Shown here piece after piece: positions 26,047 to 37,300 of a stretch of 64,000 nt of DNA. The stretch covers positions 1,075,756-1,139,755 of the forward strand of contig CM119263.1 in the NCBI GenBank assembly GCA_051294375.1. The letters are read 5' to 3'. The notes below the pieces were generated by a model. It was given only the letters and a program-made list of their open reading frames with translations. It was not told the origin of the DNA and ran no database searches. This DNA is from Paraspadella gotoi (taxonomy: Eukaryota > Chaetognatha). The stretch's first letter is position 1; the number at the start of each line of letters is the position of its first letter. The position numbers and the translations under genes are program-made.

Positions 26047-26890
26047 NNNNNNNNNNNNNNNNNNNNNNNNNAGGATAGAAAGAAATAAAGAAAAGAGAAA
26101 ACTCAGAAGATGACACCACAAGTTTGTAAAGTGTAAAAAGTAAAAATTATAGGGCGCAAGCGAACTAAACAAAACAACGTAATTGTGGCCAACAACAAAA
26201 ATGGAATAAATCGAATAAAAACAATAACACAATCAACACTGATAGAAGAAAAGAAAAAGAGAACCAAGAAAGAAAAAAAAGGAAAAAGAATAGAAAAAAG
26301 AAAGAAACAAGATAAGGGAGGCGGAGAAGAAAAGAAAAGAAAAAAAGAAAAAAAGAAAAGAAGAAAGAGAAAAGAGAAAGAAAGAAGAAGAAGAAAAAGA
26401 GAAAGAAACGAAAAGAAAAAACGGAAAAAGGAAGAAGGAGAAGAAGAAAAGAAAAGGTAGAAAAAAAGAAGAGAAGAAAAGAAAGAAAGAGAAAAAGGAA
26501 AAGAGAGAGAAAAGAAGAAATGAGAGTGAAGTTACAATAAAAAGAGGAAAGAAAGTTACATATAAAAAAAGATTAATAAAAAAAAAAAAAGATCAAAGGG
26601 AAATTTTAAAAGAAGTAAAAAAAAATAGAAAAAAGGAACAGATATGAAAAGTGGGAGGGGTATAAAAAAGACTTAATGAATCGAGGGATTACACAAAAAA
26701 TAAACTGGAATTTTTTTATGAGAGTTTTGTAAGAAACTGAGTCTCGCGCTAAATAATTAAGAGGAGGAGGAGGAGGAGGAGGAGCGAAGAAAAGAGAAGG
26801 AAGAGGAGGAAGAAGAGGATATAGAGGTAGAAAAAAAGTGAGAAAATGAAAGATTTAAAGAGAGAGAAAAATGAGAGAGACAAGAGAGAG
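25331..26890. repeat. Duplicated purine-rich block around a 25-N gap
   Basis: AGGATAGAAAGAAATAAAG onwards at 25331 recurs at 26072, immediately after the gap, and both copies run through the same (GAAAA)n tract to the same GAGGAGGAGGA segment. Probably an assembly duplication. Confidence 0.7.
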
Positions 26891-27014
26891 AGAGAGAAGA
26901 GAGAGAGAAAGAATGAGAGTGAGAGAGAGAGAGGGAGAGAGAGAAGAAAAAAAGTAGAAAAATAGAGCAAAATTGGTAAAACTTTTTGGAGGGCAGGAAG
27001 ATCCGAAAATAGGT

Positions 27015-27103
<89 letters not shown>

Positions 27104-27232
27104 ATAGCGTCGTTACGAAGATGGAACTTTGCAATTGTCGAGGAATCGATTCTGACAAGAACAACAAACCCGTACTTCATTGGCTTTCCATCCCCTGAAA
27201 ATAAAAAGATGCCAGTTCTGAGAGAGAGTAGG

Positions 27233-27272
<40 letters not shown>

Positions 27273-28519
27273 TACTGGATTCTGCTTGTGGAACCAGATT
27301 CGCTTTCTTATTTATTTGCCCATTATTCTGTAATTTGTCCTCAGACACAAAAAGGACATAAGAAAAGCTGAAAAAAAATTAAAAACTAAAAAAAACAATG
27401 AAACAAAAGGAGAAACAATTAAAGAGAAAAGTGAAAAATATAAACAAATATATAAGCTTATTTATTAAATGAATAGATAATTTTTATAAGGGTTGTACCA
27501 ATTTCATAAATAGAGGAAATGAATAAAAGCATGAAAATGGATAAAAAAAAATTATATTACACAAAGTGGATTAGGAATTGATATCAAATAATATATTATA
27601 TTATGAAAATTTGCAAATTACTTGTTTCACTATTTTCTATTTTTATATTTTATGACGGATTTAGTATTTAATTTTTATTATTTAAACAAATATATATTGC
27701 TTTCTTTTTTAAAAATATATAATTAATATATTATATAATTAATTAAATATATATTATAATATATTCAACAAAATTTTCAATATTTCCGTTTCCTTTTTAG
27801 GCATTAACTCACATCACAGCGAGATTTCAAGATAAACTACTTCAAAATGTTAATGAGGAAAGAAAATGAAAATTTTATAAATCTTCGCATTAAAATTCAA
27901 AACCAATTTTGTTTTATAAAACCATTTTTATCTCAGACTTAGGTTTCACTAAACCCCAAAAGCTTTTATAAAAAAGTCATTTGCATACTCCAAGCATAGG
28001 ACTTGTAAATCAGAATATATCAGAGGAAAGTCAAGCGAACTTAAAGGTGAGTTGAAAATGCAAGAAAAAATTTCAGCAAGAAAAAATTTGACTCCAGAAG
28101 AAAAAACAAAATTAAGAAATAAATGTCGAAATAAAGAAAATTCGTAGAGTCAAATGAGACAATTAATTAATAAATGTTTCACGAAAAAAATGACTAAACA
28201 ACGTTTAAGAGGATAAAACAAGGAAAAAAAATAATGCAAATTTTCATTTAAATGACTTTAGGTCAAAAAAATATTCTAAAAACGAATGGGTTAAGTTAAT
28301 TCGTTCCGTAATTATATTAACGAGAATTAAAAGAAAGATATTAAAAGAAACGCGACATAACAAAGGAAGTAAAATTTGATATGCAAGAGGGCGCTCGTAG
28401 GCCTTCAGGCTTCACACAGGAGAGAGTCTCTTGCAGAATCCAAAACTACTTCTTCGGTCCGGAGAGGTTAAAAGGAATAACCCATTCTCATTCTTCAGTT
28501 TTTCCTTTTTTCTTTCTTT

Positions 28520-28526
28520 TCTTTTT

Positions 28527-28622
<96 letters not shown>
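28520..28622 (+). repeat. (TTTC)n microsatellite
   Basis: Perfect tetranucleotide repeat. Confidence 0.95.
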
Positions 28623-29394
28623 TATCTTTCGATAAACCTTTTCGAAAAGTGTGCAATTTTTTCTTGGAAATAGAGCAACAGGACTGAGAAAGAGTCAAAC
28701 AACAACAATAACAGCGAAAAAAGAAGAAACCAAATAAAAGAAAGAGAAGATTAAACGTTTTGCGTCACCAATAGAGGACGACGCCGACCACGCCCATTTT
28801 TGGTCTTGGTTCAAAACGCGCTCTTGTTTTTTGTAAGTGATCACGTGACTTAACTTCCTCTCTTCCCTCACTGAGACGTGATCGGGGAATGGATCATTCA
28901 CCGCCTCTCATCACAAATCATGAGTTGATGTGATGTGATATGAAGAGATTGATCTCTTGTGAAATCTCCAATCCAAATCTCATATTTCGAAGACGAAAAT
29001 CTTCAGTCTAAAAAAAAACAACTAAATTTGTTTTCAAAACAAAATTTTTTTGGTGAAAAGAAAACAGTTCGACGAATTTATGGCCAATTTATTCCAAAAA
29101 TGAGAGAGAAAATCTTTTTGGTGAATGAAAAGTTGGTAAGATTTCTGGTCAGAGTTAAGGATTTATTCATTTCACAAGAATTAAGTTCACCTAATTTTGA
29201 ATTCTATAAAATTGACGAAAAAAAATAGCGAAAGGAAAATAGTTTTTATATAAAGCATCGACGCCCAGAATAAAGCATAGAAACCGGAAAAAAAAGCAGC
29301 CAAAAAGCAGCAAAAAGCAGCAAAAGAGCGGAAGAAATTCGAAAGTGAAAACGCGTCTCGAAGATTCCCTGGAGAGTTGAGTTGTTGAGTTGAG

Positions 29395-29440
<46 letters not shown>

Positions 29441-29441
29441 G
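29395..29441 (+). repeat. (TTG)n microsatellite
   Basis: Triplet run between two GAGTTGAGTGTTG copies, just upstream of the heptad minisatellite. Confidence 0.9.
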
Positions 29442-29486
29442 AGTTGAGTGTTGTTGACTGTGAACCACTCGTGTGTTTAGTTGTGA

Positions 29487-29706
29487 GATGGAAGGTCGGG
29501 ACGAAATGAGACGCTTACAGGCAAAAGTGAGACGCTTCTGTGAAGATGTGAGGCGCTTACGGGCCGAACTGAGACACTTACGGGCCGAAGTGAGACGCAT
29601 CCGGGAAGAAGTGAGACGCTTACGGACAGAAGTGAGACACTTACGGGCCGAAGTGAGAATCGTCCAGGTCGAAGAGAAACACGTCTCAGGCGAAGTGAGA
29701 TGCTTC
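29487..29706 (+). repeat. 21-bp minisatellite reading as a coiled-coil heptad repeat
   Basis: About ten units of 21 bp with core GTGAGACGCTTACGGGCCGA. In the plus frame opening at 29473 the units read MRRLQAK, VRRFCED, VRRLRAE, LRHLRAE, VRRIREE, VRRLRTE, VRHLRAE: hydrophobic at positions a and d, charged elsewhere. The frame continues into the (CT)n tract and ends at 29838, so if transcribed it would more likely be an exon than a whole gene. No splice site or upstream exon was confirmed. Confidence 0.6.
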
Positions 29707-29743
29707 CGACATTTTTTTTCACCTCCTCCATCTATCTCTCTCT

Positions 29744-29744
<1 letters not shown>

Positions 29745-29826
<82 letters not shown>

Positions 29827-29892
29827 TTCTCTCACTAGCTCTTTCTATTTTCTCACATTTTTCTGATTTTACAATCTTTCTGCATCTCTCCA

Positions 29893-29935
<43 letters not shown>
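29745..29935 (+). repeat. Two (CT)n tracts
   Basis: About 29745-29830 and 29895-29934, with 65 bases between. Confidence 0.9.
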
Positions 29936-29938
<3 letters not shown>

Positions 29939-30014
29939 GCCTCTTCAGGCTGTTTCAACGAAGACAAGAGAGAAAGAAAGGGAAAAACAAATTTAAAGAC
30001 GAAGAAATAAAAAT

Positions 30015-30110
30015 AAATGAATGAATGAATGAATGAATGAATGAATGAATGAATGAATGAATGAATGAATGAATGAATGAATGAATGAATGAATGATTGA
30101 ATGAATGATC
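30015..30110 (+). repeat. (AATG)n microsatellite
   Basis: About 23 tetranucleotide units. Confidence 0.95.
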
Positions 30111-30336
30111 TCAGGGAATCACATCTAATATCGAGCCAATAAACCAAGAACCGAATGAGGCGTTTCGCGTTTAATTAACTAATCTTTGGCGCTGACGACT
30201 GGAGCCTCGATTCTGAGCGAAAGTCGAGAACCGAAAAGTAGATTTTTTAATCAGAGAAAAACAGAAGAAAAAAAAAGAGCATCGAGTTTCCTTCCAACTC
30301 ATTTTCTCATTGGAAGAGAGATTCTTAAACGAGTTT

Positions 30337-30338
30337 TT

Positions 30339-30374
<36 letters not shown>

Positions 30375-30375
30375 T

Positions 30376-30420
<45 letters not shown>

Positions 30421-30422
30421 CC
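30337..30422 (+). repeat. Compound (TTTC)n(CT)n microsatellite
   Basis: TTTC to about 30376, then CT. Confidence 0.9.
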
Positions 30423-32564
30423 TCTTTTCTTCTGAAAAAAAAAAAAATGATCGATTGATGTGAAGTCTTTGTCCTTTTGGTAGCGACGGTGTGTCGTTCT
30501 GTCGTCGTCGTCGTCGTCATCGTCGTCGTCTTAATTGTTTTTCTCGCTTTGCAGTTGCATTTTTAATTTTATCTTGGGAAAGAATTATTTAAGATTTCTT
30601 GGATGTAATCTTATCAAAGTTTTCCGATTCATTCTATAACAAATCAATTCTCTTTAATTTTTTTTTCTTTCATCTGTTAAGTCAGTTTATAAATATTAAT
30701 AAACCTTCATCTCCCCCCACTCTCTCTCTCTCTCGATCTCCAATTATTGCTAATATGAAAAAAATAAAAACGAAATAAACTAGAGACACAAGGTGTCCTT
30801 AACTTCTAACGCAGCCTCAGGCAATAACCCTATTAACCGCGTTAAACGGTGAAATCAGGCTCTATTTTCCCATAGCGCCCAATTTCTGTTCTTTTATCCA
30901 GAAAAATAAATTTTAATTTTAATATTCGAACTTATTCGATATAATCCTTTCATTTCGCTGTGTTTTTGATTAGCATCAGACTTAAAGATATTTATTATTT
31001 TAAAAGACATTTGTTGATGTCGTCGGAAAGTCGGTTTGAAAGTTTAATCTCACTAACAATTGAAATGTTTTATCTCATGATAATTTATAAAATTTTATGT
31101 CCAAGCGGAAAGGAGAACTAACGAAGGCGTGAGCCCGATGGATTAAAACTTCATGAAAGTAAAATATAGAAAAATGAAATTAATGGAACAAAAACCATCG
31201 CTTGTCGCCTTTGATTATTAATTATACAAGATATGGAAACAAGAAATTATTTATGTTCCATTGATTAACTTTAAATCCTAAGCTACAAGCAAAAGTGAAA
31301 AAATTTTCAAGTAGCAAACGTTGAACAAAAAATTGTAAAAACTTGCGAAGCATAAATTTTTATCAGAAAACAAGACACAGCTGCTGAAGACGAGCAAACT
31401 CAGTCTAGTGGAATTTCGCCATGTAATATGAATCATCTGCCACAAGCGCAAACCTTTCACGACTTCTCCCTTTCACAATCTTCACACCTTCACACCCTCT
31501 TTTCTCTTTTCTCCCTCCATCTCATAACTTTTGAGTTTAGACTCTCACCACGGACCCAAAAGATTTTCCTCTCCACAATCTGCAATCTCGCGAGGCATTG
31601 ATTTTGGCTTCGCCTTTCACCGTGACCCTCTCGCTTTTTTCCACTCTGTTGACACCTTTGACCTTTGACCTCTGACCTCTGACCTTTGGCACGAAGCTCG
31701 TGAATTCAGGAATTCCCTTGGAAATGAAATACGCAGAATAACGAGAAGAACTCAACGTTTTTTTCTTTTCTTTCGTCTCCTTTTTCTCTTTTCTTTCTCT
31801 TTCTTCATCTTTTCCTCCTCTTTCGTATTCCACTTCACTTTCTCCTTTTCTTTCTACTTCTCTTTATCCTTCTCTTTCTCTTTCTCCTTCTCTTTCCCAT
31901 TTTTCTTTCTTTTTCCCCTTGTCTTTCTCTTTCTCATTCTCTTTATCTTTCTCCTTCTCTTTCTCTTTCTATTTCTCTTTCTCCATCTTTTCCTCCTCTT
32001 TGGTATTCCACTTCTTTTTCTCCTTTTCTTTCTACTTCTCTTTCTCCTTCTCTTTGTCATTCTCTTTCTCCTTCTCTTTCTCCTTCTCTTTCTCTTTCTC
32101 TTGCTCCTTCCTTTCTTTCTCTCCTTTTCTCGACCTTTTCAATTTCCATATTTTAAGCCAGGGAATGTATATGACTTTTTTGGTGTTATATTATCAAAAG
32201 GCCCATTTCAGTGTTAAATACAATTCTGACATTATGATTATTTTCTTTTTTCTGTTTCGACGCTAAACCACAATTCCCGTATCACTTTAAATTGCTTAAC
32301 AAATTCAATAAAATCACTTCCAACAACAGCGTTTAAGTTTGACATATATATTATCATATATAATCATGGGAGCCTAAAGAAAATGAGTTTCTTCGTACCA
32401 TAAATTCTTCCCCGGATTCAAAAACCCGGATGCAACTTTGCCACATTGTCGACAACCGAAAATAAATCTTTCCGAATCAACACCTTCTTCGGCTGAGAAT
32501 ATATTCCATATTTTTTTTATAAAAAAGAATGATTTCATGTTATTATCTAAGTCATGTTAAATAA

Positions 32565-32567
<3 letters not shown>

Positions 32568-32656
<89 letters not shown>
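32568..32656 (+). repeat. (CT)n microsatellite
   Basis: One interruption near 32614. Confidence 0.95.
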
Positions 32657-32944
32657 GCTCTTTTTTTCTTCGGAATTTAACAAGTTTTTTGTCTGTTTTT
32701 TTTTTAATTTCTTTTTATTTCGTTCCCCCCCACCCCATTTTATTCTTTTCCGCTCTTTCGCGCTTCCCCGTTGCCATGGTGATTTTACGGTTATCTTCTG
32801 CGTTTCATCCCTTTGTTTCGTCTCTTGTTTCTTTGTTTCGTCTCCTGTTTCTTTGTTGCCACCAAAAAGAGCAAAAGACTAATTAATTCTCTGCCTTCGA
32901 CAATCAGATCAGAATGAAAAGAAAAAAAATAGTTTTTGCCCCAA

Positions 32945-32956
32945 AATAGATAGATT

Positions 32957-33051
<95 letters not shown>

Positions 33052-33080
33052 GGATGGATAGATTAGATAGATAGATATCT
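32945..33080 (+). repeat. (GATA)n microsatellite
   Basis: About 27 GATA units followed by GATG variants. Confidence 0.95.
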
Positions 33081-33121
33081 AGAGCAGATTTTGGTAAACA
33101 ACGAAAATTCACTCAATAAGT

Positions 33122-33309
33122 ATTATGGTGGACTAAAATCCACTAACCGTTCATCAGCGGCCATTGGTGCCGGAGGCAAGTCATTCGCCTCCCAACCCAA
33201 AGGTCCGGGGTTCTAGCCCGGTGGTCGTCTGGCAGTTAAGAGGGACGGGACGCTTAACCCGCCTGTAACTCGGTGTTACAGCCTGATCCGAAGCTCAGGG
33301 ACTGCTTAT
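33122..33309 (+). mobile_element. tRNA-Gly-like SINE, copy 3
   Basis: GACTAAAATCCACTAACC, then GCGGCCATTGGTGCCGGAGG, CATTCGCCTCCCAACCC and a body ending CTCAGGGACTGCTTA. Flanks are unrelated to those at 12 kb, which supports independent insertion. Confidence 0.65.
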
Positions 33310-33857
33310 ATTGAACGGTTCTGTCACTAACACATAACAATAATTACTGTCTCTTCAGTATAATACATTAAAAAAGTAACAAAAATCTTCAAAAAACTCT
33401 TATCAGTTAAACTTTTCTTTTTAATAATAAAAATATTAACAAACTGAGAAAGCAACTCATTTTTTTTATGACGAGTTCCAACATCTGTTTTCTCCGATGC
33501 ATCTGTCTTATAACAATCCAGTTTCCAGTTGCAACTGTGTCAACATCTGTAAAACTTCTTTCCCTCTCGGCCATCTTTACGCCCAAGCATCACTGATCAA
33601 GGGAAACGCCTGCGAAAAAACTGTGAAAAGATAAACGTGGTCGATCACGAGTCAAACGTGATTCGCTTATTATAAACTGAGGGAAGATAGAAATTGGGAG
33701 AAAGGTCAACTTGATCACACTCTGAAGATATCAATAAGAATGGTCACAACTCAGACGAAGAACCCGCTACCCACCGATATAAATATTTATAAAAAAAAAT
33801 AATAAAAATGAAAAAAAAATAAATAAATAAATTTTTAAAAAATAAATGCAGCGTCCT

Positions 33858-34399
33858 TTACCGAAGCAAAGGGTTTTTCTCCTTTTTCGAGTCAACGTCG
33901 GGAACGCAGAGCCGCGACTCAACAGATGCTGCTGTCGCCGCAGCTGCTGACGCTCTTTTCGACGAAGCGGCATCACCGGTGGCGCCGCAGGAGCCTTGCG
34001 AAACGGGAATTCGAGAGCGTTGGTTCGACGAAACCGTTTCGTAACCATTGGCAACGGCGGGGCCATGGTTCGCCTTAGCCTGAGGCGGCGACGCGCACTG
34101 CAAATAAGCGTCGGAGAAGAAGGAAATGTGCGGAGACTGTTGACGCTGCAGAGAAGAAAGGAGAGAGCGACTCGATACGCTGGATGGTTGCCGCTGCGTC
34201 GGACGGTGCGGCTGCGGCGATCCGTGCTGCTGCGCCGATCCGTGCTGCTGCGGCGGCGTGATCCGTCGAGGCTGCGGCTGCGGCGACGAGGAAGTCATTA
34301 CTTTTCGAGGCGAAAGGGACGTCGAGAAAGAGGGCGAAGTCGCCGTGGATTTCGTCGTAGAATTCGTCGCAGATTTCAAAGGTTGTTTCGTGACGAAGG
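33858..34399 (-). CDS. Kinase exon 17 (probably terminal): Gln/Ser/Pro-rich
   Basis: Acceptor AAATAG. Encodes [20 protein letters not shown] onwards, with Gln/Pro/Ser-rich stretches ([31 protein letters not shown]) and a basic end, [11 protein letters not shown], then TAA. The stop overlaps a good donor (CG|GTAAAG), so a further exon below 33.86 kb cannot be excluded; I saw no convincing one. Confidence 0.7.
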
Positions 34400-37300
34400 C
34401 TATTTAATTTTATCGATTTAAGTGGCAACAGTATTATTAGTAAACCACTCGATCCTGTGGCCAATGTCAGGATTCGGCCTCTATATGAGGCCGGTAGATA
34501 ACGGCGGGAGAATTTTCGATTAATATTGATAAAAATTATAATTAATTTTGATTAATTTTAATTAATTCTAATCAGATTCACCGTTAGCTCGCTCTCTCGT
34601 CCCATTCGTCGGGGACGTCGGCGGACGATTCGACGACGGGGCGTTGGAGGGTCGAACCTTGGAAGGGCTCGTCCGAGATGCCTTGGAGGTTCGGTGCTTG
34701 GCGAGTTTCTGTAAAAAAAACTTAGTTGTTGTCGTATAAATTGATGGTTATTGTGTTAGTCATTGTAAATGCACTTCTACATTATGACGATTTCAAAAAA
34801 AAAATATTAAATACATTTAGTTTACAGAGTAGATTGATCCACAGTGTGCTCTTCAACCTGAGACAGATGATTCCACTGTGCCGTAATTGACGAGCTTCGA
34901 TTTTGTGATTTTTTCGTCGGCGACATCAAAGTCGTTTCCTTCTGAAGAAGCGAGAGGAAGTGAGTATCTTCCAGTCTTAAAACTCAATCCTTAGGCGTTA
35001 ATGTTTAATGATTAATGTTTAATGTTTAATGATTTAATGATTTAATGATTTAATGATTTAATTTACTCCGTAACTAGTTTTAAAGTCGTTACCAAATTTT
35101 TTAGATGTGCCTAATTGCCTATTCTATCCTTTTAATTTATTTTTATGTTTTCTTTCTAATCATTAAATGACTTTTTCACTCACTGGACGACATTCACTCT
35201 TCATGTGATTTTCTCTTTCTTCACACCATCGATGACTATTCTCTTTCGCTTTGCTGTCCACGTTGCCATCGGCCTTTCTCGGCACATTGCCACTTGCCAT
35301 TCTGTCCACGTTGCCATCGGCCCTGCTCGGCACTTTGCCATTTGCCCTTCTGTCCACGTTGCCATCAGCCCTGCTCGGCACATTGCCACTTGACATTCTG
35401 TCCACGTTGCCATCGACCCAGCTCGGCACATTGCCATTTGCCCTTCTGTCCACGTTGCCATCGGCCCTGCTTGGCACATTGCCATTTGCCCTTCTGTCCA
35501 CGTTGCCATCAGCCCTGCTCGGCACATTGCCACTTGCCCTGCTCGCCAAATTACTGTTAGCGTTGACGTTGCTAAGTCTAAAATCATCCACATTGACAAT
35601 CGTCTCGTTTCTCTTAACGCCGTCGTTCAAACTGCTGCTAAAAGTGCTGTCGAAACTGCTGTTGAAGCTGTTGTCGAAGATGCTGTCAAAGCTGCTGCGG
35701 TTGATTCGAATCGGTGATGTCGCCGCCTCCTTTTTTCTTGGCGACGTTTCTTTATCAAGTGATTGAATTAGCTTGCCTTCATCGACAAGCTCGGGACAAT
35801 TGGCTTGCTTGCCTCCGTAAAAATGCTTGATATCCTCAAGATGCTTGGAGCTATTAACATTCCTATTCAATTTTGGCTTAACGGCGTCATTGTAGCTTTG
35901 GCCTTTGTCCGCCTTTCCTTGCTTACCAATCGGCCGCTTGGTCTCTTTTTTCCTCACGAAACCAAGACAAGCTTTTTCGACGCCGCTCTGTCTTCGCGTC
36001 GACACCGGCACCGCTAAAGCCATCTCGGCGTCGCGAAACGGCGCTCCGACCGGCGTCGTCTTCCTAGTTTCTTCCGGTTTCAATTTCGTCAAAATTTTTT
36101 GTTCGTCGCTGAGATTCGTGATGCTGTCGTCGTCGTCATCGTCGTCGTCGTCGTCATCGTCGTCGTCGTCAAAACGAGGAAAAGATTCGAAGCGTCGGTT
36201 TTTGTCGGTTGGCGAAGTCGGTTTCTTTTTTGCCGACAACGGCGTCCACGAATCTTTGGTCGAATCGCGATTTCTCTCGAGGCGTCGAACGTGAGATTTA
36301 TTTGATGGAAGACGATTATTTTCGTCGTCGTCGTCGTCGTCGTTCCACTCGTCTCCATCCACGATCCGTTTCCTCGTCAACTCCTTCGAGGGAGCTTTCG
36401 GACGGGCGCCTGGATCTCGAGATGATCCTCTTCGATCGCCTGGATCTCCAGAGAACCTTTTTCGGATCCCTTGGTTGCCAGAGTGTCCACTCCTGGCGTC
36501 TGCCGCTTTAGAGTGATCTCCTTGAACACCCCAGCCATCTTGGCGAACACTCAGTCGTTCTCCATGACTCTTTCGATCTCGCGTTTCGAGATACTGACGA
36601 ATCAAATCCGAACCCCTTTGATCTTCCAACGCTTCGTCGACATGCTCGTCTCTTCTCGTCTCTCGCAACGCGTCGTCGATCTTCAAGGACGAAACGACGC
36701 CCGTCATGTCGATCGAAAAGTCCCCGGATGTTGTCGTTGTCGTCGTCGTTGTTGTTGTCTTCCTTGATGGAGTCGGTTTTCCGCGGGAGTCTTCAAAAGA
36801 GGATTTGGCCTTCGAATTTTTCGTAGACTTTGGAATACTCCGTCGAGCGGCGCCTCTGATTTGAGGCGAGACTTCCGCTTTAGATTTTGATCCAGAGAAA
36901 CTTGGAGTTTCGATCTTTGGTTTAGGCGTCACTTTTTAAAATTGACAAAGGCAGAGATTTTAATTAACTTAATATATTACATATCAGAAGGAAATTTCTT
37001 TTACCCTCACTTCGTGGAGTCGTCCGTTCGACGCCCAGCGTCTCGTCGACGCCCCACGCTTTCACGACGCCTCCAGAATCTCTCTTGTCGAATCTCGCAG
37101 CCTGAGGAGATTTTGCGGACGAGCCTTTCCGGGGCGAAGTCGTCTTGCAGAGGGCGCCGGTCCTGGGCGACTTAACGCCGGCGACGCCGCTCGATGCCAC
37201 TTTCGAGCTCCGTTTACCGACGCGAGCGTCTTTCGTCGGCGACCGCGGCGTCGTCATTTTCGGCGTCGTTTTTCCGCTCGCGACGCCGTAACGACAATTA

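Larger units (their letters stand above)
26891..29470. other. Gene-poor region
   Basis: (GA)n at 27018-27104 and 27238-27268, then AT-rich sequence to 28.4 kb. No coding signal seen. Confidence 0.5.
30423..33121. other. Gene-poor region
   Basis: Pyrimidine-rich 31740-32125 (degenerate TTCTCTTTCTCC), otherwise AT-rich. No coding signal seen. Confidence 0.5.

Noticed and set aside
33996-34421. Plus-strand Arg-rich ORF opposite the last kinase exon
   Set aside because: Antisense shadow of a real minus-strand exon with splice support.
35251-35766. Plus-strand [17 protein letters not shown]
   Set aside because: Antisense of the 8-residue repeat array in kinase exon 14.
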